From the NCBI GenBank assembly GCA_003225465.1, contig QIAH01000353.1, positions 285 through 59,221 of the forward strand: DNA of 58,937 bases, in the 5' to 3' direction. Shown here piece by piece: positions 35,121-43,430 of the stretch. Numbering within the stretch: position 1 is the stretch's first letter; each line of letters opens with the position of its first letter. The notes below the pieces were generated by a model. The model did no database searches. It saw only the letters and a list, made by a program, of their open reading frames with translations, and was not told the DNA's origin. This stretch comes from Acidobacteriota bacterium. Lineage in GTDB: Bacteria; Acidobacteriota; Terriglobia; Terriglobales; Acidobacteriaceae. A program made the position numbers and the translations under genes.

Positions 35121-35217
35121 GGGTTTAGGGTTTAGGCTCTAGGCTCTAGCGATCAGGCTCTAGCCCTAGCTTTCAGGCTTTGTTTTTCAGGCTCTAGTCT
35201 TCAGGCTCAAGTCGTCC
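35121..35217. repeat. Heptad repeat array (GGCTCTA type)
   Basis: GGGTTTA, GGCTCTA, GCGATCA, GGCTTTG, GTCTTCA and GGCTCAA units follow in 7-base phase, with one 6-base slip at about 35163-35168. A mirror array occupies 35290-35324. Confidence 0.85.
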
Positions 35218-35322
35218 GATTTTAAGCTCGCCTTCGAAGTCCGGATTGCCGCTTCTTTAGCGGCTCGGAAAATTTGCAATTGGGCTTGCTAGAGCCTAGA
35301 GCCTGATCGCTAGAGCCTAGAG
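35137..35322. repeat. 27-bp perfect inverted repeat between convergent genes
   Basis: The arm at 35137-35163 (centre GCTCTAGCGATCAGG) is the exact reverse complement of 35296-35322, with 132 bases between. Both arms are built of heptads, and the right arm ends two bases before the stop codon of the leftward gene. Confidence 0.9.
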
Positions 35323-35324
35323 TC

Positions 35325-35801
35325 TTACTTCACCTTGGGTGAGCTCGCGTCCGCGGCCTTCGTTTCATCGGCGTGAATTACGCCATCCTCGTCCGCGTAG
35401 AACGAACGGTGTTCGGCGTCCACGTTCTTCGGGGTCATGGTTAAAACATAGTTGTCCTTCTTGCCTTTAAACCCCACCGTATAGTCGCCGCGCTCGGTGG
35501 TCTTGGCCATGCGGCGCGTGAAGGAGCCGGTGTTCACAAGATCCATGAGCGAAGTCGCGTACTGGTCGTGCTTCTTCTGGTAGAGCTTTTGCGCCCGGAT
35601 CACCACGCGCATGTAGCCGAGGGCGCCGGCTTCCGCATCGGAGCGAGCCGGATCTCCGGGAAACTTAGGCTGATACGAGCCTTGGGCTGCGGCGGGCGCC
35701 TGAGCAGCGGGTTCTGTCTGTAGGCTAGGCTGGGCGATGACCGGAGCGGCTCCCGCAACCGGAAGTGTCGACAAAAGTAGGGCCAAATTCCGAATTTTCA
35801 T
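35325..35801 (-). CDS. Secreted pseudopilin-like small protein
   Basis: 158 residues with signal peptide (about 1-23: LALLLSTLPVAGAAPVIAQ). After an Ala/Gln/Pro stretch, residues 55-145 read like the globular part of a type II secretion pseudopilin or pilin-like protein (GALGYMRVVIRAQKLYQKKHDQYATSLMDL, GDYTVGFKGKKDNYVLTMTPKN, RSFYADEDGVIHAD), without the N-terminal prepilin cleavage motif. Likely periplasmic. Function unknown. Confidence 0.65.
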   Translation of the reverse strand: MKIRNLALLLSTLPVAGAAPVIAQPSLQTEPAAQAPAAAQGSYQPKFPGDPARSDAEAGALGYMRVVIRAQKLYQKKHDQYATSLMDLVNTGSFTRRMAKTTERGDYTVGFKGKKDNYVLTMTPKNVDAEHRSFYADEDGVIHADETKAADASSPKVK

Positions 35802-35927
35802 GCTTTCCGACCGTCTTTCTGGGGTGTACCAATGTTACTCCCGTAATTTCACTTTTGTTACTCACCCTTTGCAGCGTGCTTCATTGCGGCTATGCTGATG
35901 GCAGTTTCATCCTAACAAGGACCTGCT

Positions 35928-36584
35928 ATGAAAGCTGCAATGGCGAAAAAGCCTCTCATCCGAATTGCCGTAGTCGAGAGCGACCCTCTGCGGTTCGTGG
36001 GCTTCCGGGCCCTGTTTGATTCCGAGTCGGACTTTGAGCTCGTGTCCGCCACGTTGCCCGACATCAGCGCGCTCCAGGGGATCGATCTGGTCCTGCTGGG
36101 CAGCCGTGCCGGCCAGAACTTGTTCGACGTCATGGCCAGCCTGAAAGCGGCTCGGCCAGACCTGCGTATTATCGTGACCGGTTCGGGGATCGATGAAGAG
36201 ACCATCCTGAAAGCGATCGCTTCGGGCGCCAAGGGCTATGTGGATGAGGCGGCTACCCCCGCCGAGTTCGTGCAGGCCATCCGCATCGTAAACCAGGGCT
36301 CAGTCTGGGCTCCCCGCCGCGTACTGTCGATGTTCATTGAGCGGGTCAGTTCCTCGCCAGGACGCATCTTTCCGGCGGGCCGGGTGACCTTCACGGACCG
36401 CGAGAAAGAAGTGCTGGAGATGCTGGTCGCGGGCCGCTCCAACAAGGAGATTGGGGCCGCGCTGGGCATTGAAGAACGCACGGTGAAGGCCCACGTGGCC
36501 AAGCTGATGCGCAAAGTGGGCGTGCAGAACCGCATTGCGCTATCGGTTCATGCCATCACGCATTCGCTGGTGACTGCGAAGTAA
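35928..36584 (+). CDS. LuxR/NarL-type regulator with Asp-less receiver
   Basis: 218 residues from the ATG at 35928 behind AAGGA. The receiver-like domain (10-125) lacks the phospho-acceptor: the site reads DLVLLGSRAG, with Gly58 where NarL has Asp. The conserved Lys is also lost (KGYVDEAATPAEF). The C-terminal LuxR-type HTH is intact (TFTDREKEVLEMLVAGRSNKEIGAALGIEERTVKAHVAKLMRKVGVQNR, about 150-200). It probably binds DNA independently of phosphorylation or responds to a different ligand. No kinase is adjacent. A GGGGACA palindrome follows its stop. Confidence 0.88.
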   Translation: MKAAMAKKPLIRIAVVESDPLRFVGFRALFDSESDFELVSATLPDISALQGIDLVLLGSRAGQNLFDVMASLKAARPDLRIIVTGSGIDEETILKAIASGAKGYVDEAATPAEFVQAIRIVNQGSVWAPRRVLSMFIERVSSSPGRIFPAGRVTFTDREKEVLEMLVAGRSNKEIGAALGIEERTVKAHVAKLMRKVGVQNRIALSVHAITHSLVTAK

Positions 36585-36602
36585 GCGGACAAAATCGATG
36601 GT

Positions 36603-36626
36603 TACCTGGGGACAGTGTCCCCGGTA
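36603..36626. repeat. GGGGACAGTGTCCCC palindrome
   Basis: GGGGACA and TGTCCCC (36608-36622) pair across one base; flanking TTACC and GGTAA extend the stem past a single bulged T. It lies 20 bases after the LuxR-type gene and may act as a 3'-end hairpin, but has no T-run. Confidence 0.7.
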
Positions 36627-36869
36627 ATCTTGTAGGTCGAATGGATCTACCGCATACTCCGTTCACCTACCACAGAACCTGGGAGACGGGGTTGGGAGTG
36701 GAGATTAGGGTCGCCACTGTCAGCCCCGATTTTTCTTGCCCTCCAATTTCCCTGTTAACTCCTTGAGCACGTTCTATTTTTCCGCGGCCCGGGACAGCGT
36801 TTCGGATGCGCGCGGCATCGATATCCTTTAGAATCAGCCGTTCACCAATTTTCCGAAAAAAGCTGAGGG

Positions 36870-37646
36870 ATGATGAAAAAGACGGTCGTGTTTCTGCTTG
36901 CATTCACGCTTTCCACACTGGCTTTCGGCGAAGACCAAAAGAAAGACACCAGCAAGGCGGAAGACCGGATCCAGGCTTCGGCCATGGTGCTGAACGAGAT
37001 CGAGTCGGCTCCGGACACGGGCATTCCGGAAGAAGTGCTGGGTTCGGCAGAATGCGTCGCGGTCGTTCCCTCGCTGCTGAAGGGCGGATTCATCGTGGCG
37101 GCCAACTATGGCCGCGGCGTGGCCAGTTGCCGGACTGATAAAGGTTGGAGCGCACCCGCGTTTCTGTTCACCAGCGGGGGAAGCGTCGGCTTCCAGATCG
37201 GCGGGCAGGCTATCGATTTGGTCATGCTGATCATGAACAAGGACGGCGCCGAAAAACTTCTGTCGAGCAAGTTCAAGTTGGGGGCGGACGCATCCGTGGC
37301 CGCGGGGCCCGTCGGTCGCCATGCGGCGGCGGATACGGACTGGAAGATGCGAGCGCAGGTTTTGACGTATTCGCGCGCTCGCGGCGTATTCGCGGGCATC
37401 AGTCTGGCGGGCGCCGTCATCAAGCAGGACAAGGACGCCACGCGCGAGTTCTACGGCCGGATGGTGCCCTTTCGGACATCGCTGACCGGCAAGGTTGAGG
37501 CGCCGCACGGAGCATATCCATTCCTCGATACTCTGGCAAAGTGGGCGAAAAAAGCTGCTGACAAGGACAAGCCGGCAGAAAGCCCGAAACCGGCTGAGCC
37601 CGCGAAGCCCAGCGAGCCCGGCAAATCAGGGGAGACGACCCACTGA
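36870..37646 (+). CDS. SYLF-domain (Ysc84-like) lipid-binding protein, secreted
   Basis: 258 residues. Signal peptide about 1-20 (VVFLLAFTLSTLAFG), then the SYLF domain: ASAMVLNEI, VPSLLKGGFIVAANYGRGVASCR, WSAPAFLFTSGGSVGFQIGGQAIDLVMLIMNKDGAEKLLSSKFKLGADASVAAGPVGR, SYSRARGVFAGISLAGAVIKQD-like region. SYLF proteins bind phosphoinositides or other lipids. The C-terminal 30 residues are Pro/Glu/Lys-rich repeats. GAGGG lies ahead of the ATG. No functional partner nearby beyond the envelope genes downstream. Confidence 0.88.
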   Translation: MMKKTVVFLLAFTLSTLAFGEDQKKDTSKAEDRIQASAMVLNEIESAPDTGIPEEVLGSAECVAVVPSLLKGGFIVAANYGRGVASCRTDKGWSAPAFLFTSGGSVGFQIGGQAIDLVMLIMNKDGAEKLLSSKFKLGADASVAAGPVGRHAAADTDWKMRAQVLTYSRARGVFAGISLAGAVIKQDKDATREFYGRMVPFRTSLTGKVEAPHGAYPFLDTLAKWAKKAADKDKPAESPKPAEPAKPSEPGKSGETTH

Positions 37647-37657
37647 ACTGGCCGAAA

Positions 37658-37751
37658 GTAGCGCCGGCATCTTGCCGGCAGTCGCGAGCGCGTCCCGCGC
37701 TCGCCGGTGGACGAGACGCCCACCGGACAGCCGCCGGGACGGCGGCGCTAC
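37658..37751. repeat. Composite palindromic element with GTAGCGCC ends
   Basis: Ends GTAGCGCC (37658-37665) and GGCGCTAC (37744-37751) are inverted repeats. Inside are successive hairpins: GCCGGC, GCGAGCGCG/CGCGCTCGC, CCGGTGG/CCACCGG and CCGCC/GGCGG. It fills the 119-bp gap before the acyltransferase gene and relates to 8584-8651. Confidence 0.85.
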
Positions 37752-37765
37752 ACCGCTTCGCCCCG

Positions 37766-38665
37766 ATGCGTTTTCGCCTCGAGTACGCGCTGGCGTGGTT
37801 GGTGGTGAAAGCGGTCGGCATTCTTCCGCGCCCACTGGCGCGGACATTCGGCATCGCCATCGGAAGGCTCGTCTATCTTCTCCACGGCAAGCTGCGCCGA
37901 GTCGGCCTGCGCAACCTGGAGATGGCGTTTCCGGAGAAAAGCGCGAGCGCGCGGCGCAAGATCGTGCGCGGCGTTTTCACTTCCCTGGGGCGGCAATTCG
38001 CGGAGATCTGCCTGTTTCCCCGTTATACCCGCGAGAACGTCAGCAAAATCGTCACCTACGATGGCTTTGAGAACTTCGACCGCGCCTCAGAACGAGGAAA
38101 AGGCGTTCTATTCCTGACTGGACACGTGGGCGGGTGGGAGCTTTCAGCTTTCTCTCATTCGCTGTACGGGCATCCTCTGCACTTCGTCATGCGGCCGCTG
38201 GACAATCCTTACCTGGATGCCTTGGTGCGGCGCTATCGAACCATGCACGACAATATCCCTATTCTGAAGCACGACCCCGTGCGCGAATTGCTGCGCGCCA
38301 TGAAGGCGGGCGCGACCGTGGGAATTCTCATGGATACGAATATGACCCCGCCGGAAGGAGTGTTTGTGGAGTTCTTCGGAATTCCGGCATGTACAGCGAG
38401 TGGCCTGGCACGGATCGCCCTGCGCACCGATGCGGCCGTGGTTCCGGGCTTCACTATCTGGGATCCGGTGCTTCGCAAATACCGTTTACGATTTGATCCC
38501 GCGGTAAAGCTGATTCGCACCGGAAACAACGAGGCCGACATTGTGGCGAATACTCAGCTATTTACGAATGTTATCGAGGATGTCGTGCGGCGCTATCCCG
38601 AGCAGTGGTTATGGGTGCATCGCCGCTGGAAGACGCGCCCGCCCGGCCAGCCTTCATTGTATTGA
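37766..38665 (+). CDS. LpxL/HtrB-family lysophospholipid acyltransferase
   Basis: 299 residues with an N-terminal hydrophobic segment (about 8-22) anchoring to the inner membrane. The acyltransferase H-x4-E motif is GHVGGWE, His120 to Glu125; the fourth-block GVFVEFFGIPACTASGLARIA follows. LpxL-type enzymes add secondary acyl chains to Kdo2-lipid A, using acyl-ACP. Position near lpxD and lnt supports an envelope-lipid role, but which acyl position is modified is unclear. No Shine-Dalgarno is evident. Confidence 0.88.
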   Translation: MRFRLEYALAWLVVKAVGILPRPLARTFGIAIGRLVYLLHGKLRRVGLRNLEMAFPEKSASARRKIVRGVFTSLGRQFAEICLFPRYTRENVSKIVTYDGFENFDRASERGKGVLFLTGHVGGWELSAFSHSLYGHPLHFVMRPLDNPYLDALVRRYRTMHDNIPILKHDPVRELLRAMKAGATVGILMDTNMTPPEGVFVEFFGIPACTASGLARIALRTDAAVVPGFTIWDPVLRKYRLRFDPAVKLIRTGNNEADIVANTQLFTNVIEDVVRRYPEQWLWVHRRWKTRPPGQPSLY

Positions 38666-38680
38666 AGCAACGCGCTTCTA

Positions 38681-38821
38681 CTAGAACCAGTCGCTGCGAT
38701 AGGCCACCCACCAGGCGATCCACGCGATCGGAACAATCGCGAAAACCTGATACCAGAACGGCAGCCAGAAGGCAGCCAGTTCCAGGACCACAACCACCAG
38801 CCAGAAGATCTTTCGCTGCAT
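38681..38821 (-). CDS. Small membrane protein (46 aa)
   Basis: ATG at 38821 followed by 46 codons: two closely spaced hydrophobic helices (FWLVVVVLELAAFWLPFWYQ and VFAIVPIAWIAWWVAYR) rich in Trp, and a charged end. The longer open frame that extends upstream is not protein-like. Its hydrophobic pattern is hard to explain by chance, but there is no good ribosome binding site. Antisense to its neighbours' direction, between the acyltransferase and lpxD. Confidence 0.5.
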   Translation of the reverse strand: MQRKIFWLVVVVLELAAFWLPFWYQVFAIVPIAWIAWWVAYRSDWF

Positions 38822-38893
38822 GCACGGATTGTATGGATGTGTGGCCGGGTTGGGAAACTTTCCTTCCTTCCCGGCGGCTGCTATACAAGAGCC

Positions 38894-39898
38894 ATGCAGC
38901 GCGCACTGAAAGAGGTCGCTGAGTTCCTCGGTGCTTCTCTGAAAGGAGACGGGCACGCCATGGTGAGCAGCGTCGCGAGCCTGCAATCCGCCAGGGCAGG
39001 CGACCTGGTTTTCGTGGAGGAGGCGAAGAACCTGCAATCAGCCCTTGCGTCGCAAGCGAGCGCGATAATCGCTGGAGAATTTGCTGCCAACGGCAATCAT
39101 GCGAAGCCGGTGTTAATCGCCGCCCAGCCGAGGCTCGCCTTTGCGCGTGCCGCTGCCTGGCTTCGCTCGGAGAGCAACGGCGTTCCAGGCATTCCTCCGA
39201 GCGCGGTCGTACACAAGGCCGCGAAACTGGGAAAAGATGTAGTGGTCGAGGAACGGGTTGTTATCGGCGAAGATGTGAAGATCGGCGAACGAACCAGAGT
39301 CGGAGCAGGTTCCGTTGTCGGCCAGCAAGTGAAGATTGGACGCGATTGTCGCATCTATCCCAACGTCACCATCTATCCGGGCTCCGAACTTGGCAACCGG
39401 GTTGTGATTCACGCTGGAACCGTGCTTGGAAGCGACGGCTTCGGCTATGTCCAAGACGCGAAAACCGGCCACTACGAAAAGTTCCCGCAAATCGGACGGC
39501 TTATCATCGAAGATGACGTGGAGATTGGCGCGAATTCCACCGTCGATCGCGGCGCGCTCGATGTCACCCGCATTCGCCGCGGCACAAAAATCGATAACCT
39601 GGTGCATGTGGGACACAACGTCGATATCGGCGAGGACGTTGTGATCGCGGCGCAAACAGGTCTCTCCGGCAGCGCAGTGGTAGAGAATAATGTCATCATT
39701 GGCGGGCAGGTCGGAATCGCGGACCACGTGCGCATCGAGGATGGAACCATTCTTGGAGCGCAGAGCGGGATTCCCAGTAAGAAAGTAATTCGTGGAAAGG
39801 GCGTAGTGTTCTGGGGAACGCCCGCAAGACCGATCAAGGAGTATCTGAAAGAGCTGGCGGTCCTCGCCAGATTGGCGAAAAAGGATCCGTCGGAGTAA
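38894..39898 (+). CDS. lpxD: UDP-3-O-(3-hydroxyacyl)glucosamine N-acyltransferase
   Basis: 334 residues from the ATG at 38894; the frame opens upstream, but residues before this ATG are not LpxD-like. N-terminal uridine-binding domain (AEFLGASLKGDGHAMVSSVASLQSARAGDLVFVEE), then a left-handed beta helix of hexapeptide repeats (VVIGEDVKIGERTRVGAGSVVG...). The catalytic His lies in LVHVGHNVDIGEDV. It N-acylates UDP-3-acyl-glucosamine in lipid A synthesis. LpxA, LpxB and FabZ are not in the window. Confidence 0.94.
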   Translation: MQRALKEVAEFLGASLKGDGHAMVSSVASLQSARAGDLVFVEEAKNLQSALASQASAIIAGEFAANGNHAKPVLIAAQPRLAFARAAAWLRSESNGVPGIPPSAVVHKAAKLGKDVVVEERVVIGEDVKIGERTRVGAGSVVGQQVKIGRDCRIYPNVTIYPGSELGNRVVIHAGTVLGSDGFGYVQDAKTGHYEKFPQIGRLIIEDDVEIGANSTVDRGALDVTRIRRGTKIDNLVHVGHNVDIGEDVVIAAQTGLSGSAVVENNVIIGGQVGIADHVRIEDGTILGAQSGIPSKKVIRGKGVVFWGTPARPIKEYLKELAVLARLAKKDPSE

Positions 39899-39962
39899 GG
39901 GTGCTTGGCCGACGACCGCACTTGGCTTGCCCCGAGCGGCGCGAAAAGCCGACGATCCGTTG

Positions 39963-39997
39963 CCAACGACCATCAGCTAATAGCTACCAGCCAACCA
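39963..39997. repeat. Heptad repeats ending at a start codon
   Basis: CCAACGA, CCATCAG, CTAATAG, CTACCAG, CCAACCA are in 7-base phase and run into the ATG at 39997. Confidence 0.7.
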
Positions 39998-40623
39998 TGG
40001 CCATCATCGTCATCGGCGGACACTCCCGGAGCGTGGGCAAGACCAGCGTGGTCGCTGGCCTGATCGCGGCGTTGCCGGAATTTCATTGGACCGCCCTGAA
40101 GATCACGCAATACGGCCACGGCATCTGCTCGGCCGATGGGCAGGCTTGCGACTGCGCCACCGGCGATCATTCCTGGGCAATTACCGAGGAGAAGAATCGC
40201 GCCGGAGATTCCGACACGTCGCGCTTTCTGGCGGCTGGAGCGGCACGAGTGTGGTGGGTTCGAACTGAGCAGGGACGTCTTGCTGAGGCGATGCCGGTGG
40301 TTCGCGAAAAGCTGGCGCAAGCGGAAAACGTGATCCTGGAATCGAACAGCATTCTGAAATTCGTTCGCCCCGATGTTTATCTGACCGTGCTCGATCCTTC
40401 GACTCCGGACTTCAAAGTTTCCGCTCGCGAGTTCCTTGATCGCGCGACCGCCGTCATTCTGCACCGAGCTGACGACGGCAGCCCGGCATGGAAGGATGTT
40501 TCTCTGAAACCAGTCGTCGACAAGCCCATCTTCCGCATCACTCCGCCCCCTTACGTTACGCCCGAAATCGTCGCGTTTGTTCGCGAGAGCATAGTTCGGG
40601 CTCGGGCCGACAAAAGCATTTAA
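39997..40623 (+). CDS. MobB-like P-loop protein with Cys cluster
   Basis: 208 residues from the ATG at 39997. Walker A GGHSRSVGKTSV (7-18) begins the protein as in MobB and related SIMIBI-class GTPases. A short Cys cluster follows at Cys44, Cys51 and Cys53 (ICSADGQACDCATGDHSW). VILESNS (about 115) and LTVLDPSTPDF resemble Walker B and later motifs. The C-terminal part is unremarkable. MobB itself assists molybdopterin dinucleotide synthesis; the Cys cluster is not a MobB hallmark, so the call is tentative. It sits between lpxD and lnt. Confidence 0.6.
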   Translation: MAIIVIGGHSRSVGKTSVVAGLIAALPEFHWTALKITQYGHGICSADGQACDCATGDHSWAITEEKNRAGDSDTSRFLAAGAARVWWVRTEQGRLAEAMPVVREKLAQAENVILESNSILKFVRPDVYLTVLDPSTPDFKVSAREFLDRATAVILHRADDGSPAWKDVSLKPVVDKPIFRITPPPYVTPEIVAFVRESIVRARADKSI

Positions 40624-40670
40624 CCGCAAAGTTCGCAAAGGAATCGCAAAGCACGCGAAGAGGGCTTCTG

Positions 40671-40747
40671 GCAACTCGCAACTAGGTACTCGGTACTAGA
40701 TACTCGCGACTGCCCACCAGCAATCGGCCATCAGCCACCAGCCATTT
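40671..40747. repeat. Eleven heptad repeats (GGTACTC/GCCACCA type)
   Basis: GCAACTC, GCAACTA, GGTACTC, GGTACTA, GATACTC, GCGACTG, CCCACCA, GCAATCG, GCCATCA, GCCACCA, GCCATTT: 7-base phase throughout, ending 14 bases before the lnt GTG. Confidence 0.85.
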
Positions 40748-40761
40748 GCTATCCTTCCAGC

Positions 40762-42336
40762 GTGCGACAGATTCGCAAGAAGGCCTGGCTGCTGGTGCTG
40801 TTCTCCGCAGCGCTGCAGATTCTGAGCTTTCCGCTTCCGGGCCTGTACTTTCTGTCCTGGATTGCCCTTACGCCCCTGCTGGTCGCGATTTTGCACGCCC
40901 GGTATCCAGATACCATTCAGCTGGACGAGTCGCAGAAGTTGATCCCGGCCACGCCCTGGCAGGGATTTCTCCTTGGGTATGCCTGCGGCGTGCTGTGGTA
41001 TCTGGGCACCTGCTACTGGGTGTACGACACCATGCACCAGTACGGCGGGCTGAGCGTGCCGGTTGCTCTTCTAGTGCTCCTGCTGTTCGCGCTATATCTC
41101 GGGCTTTATCACGGACTCTTTGGTCTGCTGGTAAGCGTGCTGGCGCGGCGGGATTCTTTCAGCCGAATGGCCTTGGTTTGCGCGCCGTGCTTGTGGGTTG
41201 CAGTGGAGTTAGCGCGCACCCGTGTCAGCGGCTTTCCATGGGATCTGCTGGGGATCACGCAGATCGACAACGTGCCGTTGACCCGGATCGCCACCGTCAC
41301 GGGGGTCTACGGATTATCTTTCGAAATCCTGCTGGTGAACGTGGCCTTTGCGGCTGCATTCGTGCTGCATCGCAGCCGGCGGAAAACGCTATTTCGCGCA
41401 TCGTTAGCCGCCGTTTTGCTTCTGCAGGCAGGTCGCTGGGTCACCCTGCCTCCCATAGCCGCGGATAGAATTGCAGTCCTCTTGCAGCAGAATCTTCCTG
41501 AGGCGGACGAGGCTTGGACTGACGCTCACACGCAAGCCATGCTGCAGGAATTTTCCACGCTCAGCCTGAATGCGGCCGCAAATTCCAGGCCACACCCGGA
41601 TCTGATCATCTGGCCGGAATCGCCTGCGCCCTTTCAGACCAACGATCCCGCCTTTCGCGAGCCGATCAGTAACCTGGCCCGGCAATCGCAAGCGTGGCTG
41701 GTGATCGGATCGATCGGCGTGGACAATCCGCAAACCTACTTCAACTCGGCATCTCTCGTAAGCCCGACAGGCGACTGGGACGGCCGCTACAGCAAGATTC
41801 ACCTCGTGCCCTTCGGCGAGTATGTGCCCTTCCCTTCCGTGTTCTCATTCGCCGGCGGCCTCACGCAGGCAGTTGGAAATTTCACGCGCGGAACATCGCG
41901 CGCGCCTCTCCAGGCAGGCGACCAGAGACTTGGGATTTTCATCTGCTATGAATCGATCTTCCCCAACGAGATTCGTCAACTGGTGAACCAGGGGGCAGAC
42001 GTGCTGGTCAACATCTCGAACGACGGATGGTACGGCGACTCGGGCGCGTGGTCGCAGCATCTGAATCAGGCACGCATGCGGGCGGTCGAAAATAATCGCT
42101 GGCTGTTGCGCGATACCAATACCGGCTTGACCGCCTCGATCGACCCTTACGGGCGAGTGGTCGGTCGCCTGGAACGCAAGACACGCGCGGCTTTGGCCGC
42201 CCCATATGCGCTCACCAAGGTAACTACGTTTTATTCAGAACACGGGGACTGGTTCGCCTACCTGTGTGCGATAATTTCAATAGGCGCGCTGGTCGCGCGC
42301 TTCACACTCCAGCGAAAGACAGAGTCCAATGGTTGA
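40762..42336 (+). CDS. lnt: Apolipoprotein N-acyltransferase
   Basis: 524 residues with GTG start. Several transmembrane helices in the first 210 residues and one near the C-terminus flank a periplasmic nitrilase-like domain. The Glu-Lys-Cys triad is in place: Glu286 (WPESPAPF), Lys345 (YSKIHLVPFGEYVPF), Cys395 (FICYESIFP). It N-acylates the lipid-modified Cys of lipoproteins using phospholipids, completing their maturation in the inner membrane. Its last codons overlap the start of prfB by 8 bases, implying translational coupling. Confidence 0.95.
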   Translation: MRQIRKKAWLLVLFSAALQILSFPLPGLYFLSWIALTPLLVAILHARYPDTIQLDESQKLIPATPWQGFLLGYACGVLWYLGTCYWVYDTMHQYGGLSVPVALLVLLLFALYLGLYHGLFGLLVSVLARRDSFSRMALVCAPCLWVAVELARTRVSGFPWDLLGITQIDNVPLTRIATVTGVYGLSFEILLVNVAFAAAFVLHRSRRKTLFRASLAAVLLLQAGRWVTLPPIAADRIAVLLQQNLPEADEAWTDAHTQAMLQEFSTLSLNAAANSRPHPDLIIWPESPAPFQTNDPAFREPISNLARQSQAWLVIGSIGVDNPQTYFNSASLVSPTGDWDGRYSKIHLVPFGEYVPFPSVFSFAGGLTQAVGNFTRGTSRAPLQAGDQRLGIFICYESIFPNEIRQLVNQGADVLVNISNDGWYGDSGAWSQHLNQARMRAVENNRWLLRDTNTGLTASIDPYGRVVGRLERKTRAALAAPYALTKVTTFYSEHGDWFAYLCAIISIGALVARFTLQRKTESNG

Positions 42337-43430
42337 AGAACTCGAACAGCAGTACACTGCGCTGAAAGATAAAGTCCGTACCCTCCAGGAGTACCTTTGA
42401 CGCGGACAAACTTCGCCAACAGCTGACGGAAATTGATAAGCAGGCTTCCGACCCGAATCTTTGGTCCAATCCAGAGCGGTCGCAGCAGGTCATGCGTGAG
42501 AAAAAGCGCGTGGAGGATGCGATCGCAACTGATGCGGAGCTGGTTCGCCGCAATGCCGACATCGCCGCTTACTTCGAGCTCGCGCACGAGGGCGAGCATG
42601 TCGACAGCGACCTCGAGCGCGAGATCGATGCCCTGCAGCAGCTCGTAGACCGCCTGGAAACCGAGACGCTTCTTTCCGGCGAAAACGACGCCCGGAATGC
42701 AATTGTCACGATTCACGCGGGCGCGGGCGGAGTCGACTCGCAGGACTGGGCTGACATGCTGCTGCGCATGTACCTGCGCTGGGCCGAGCGGCAGGGCTTC
42801 CAGACCGTGCTGTACGACTACCAGCCAGCCGAAGAGGCCGGCATAAAGTCCGCGACCTTCGGCGTCAATGGGAAGTATGCGTTCGGTCTCCTCACCAGCG
42901 AGATTGGCGTGCATCGGCTGGTGCGAATTTCTCCCTTCGATCAGGCCAAGCGGCGGCATACCTCGTTCGCGAGCGTCTTCGTTTCTCCGGAGATCGACGA
43001 AAGCATTGAAGTCGTGATCAAGCCCGAGGACCTGCGGGTCGATACTTATCGCTCCAGCGGCAAAGGTGGACAGCACGTCAACACCACCGATTCGGCGGTG
43101 CGCATCACCCACATTCCTACCGGGCTGGTCTCAAGTTGCCAGAATGAGCGTTCGCAGCATAAGAACCGGGACCGTGCCATGAGCATGCTGCGATCAAAGC
43201 TTTACGAGCTGGAGTTGGAGAAGAAGCGGGAGGCAACGAAGAAGATTGAGGACTCGAAGCTCGACATCGATTTCGGATCGCAGATCCGGTCCTACGTGCT
43301 GCAGCCCTACCGCATGGTGAAGGATCACCGGACCAAGGAAGAAGTCGGCGATGTGGATCGCGTACTCGATGGCGATCTGCAGCCCTTCATTCGTTCGTAC
43401 CTGACGATGCGTCGGGCGGAGAAAGTATGA
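42329..43430 (+). CDS. prfB: Peptide chain release factor 2 (programmed +1 frameshift)
   Basis: Encoded as 42329-42397 joined to 42399-43430, 366 residues. The ATG starts MVEELEQQYTALKDKVRTLQEYL and meets an in-frame TGA at 42398-42400. AGGAG three bases before CTTTGAC is the classical RF2 frameshift site; the +1 frame continues DADKLRQQL without a gap. RF2 features follow: SPF tripeptide (RISPFDQAKRRH) and GGQ at about 246-248 (SSGKGGQHVNTTDS). It releases peptides at UGA and UAA. The stop overlaps the next gene's ATG. Confidence 0.97.
42387..42401 (+). promoter_or_regulatory. prfB programmed frameshift signal
   Basis: Internal Shine-Dalgarno AGGAG (42387-42391), three bases, then CTTTGAC (42395-42401). 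The slow UGA stop lets the ribosome slip from CUU to UUU, so RF2 level controls its own synthesis. Spacing equals that of the E. coli site. Confidence 0.95.
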
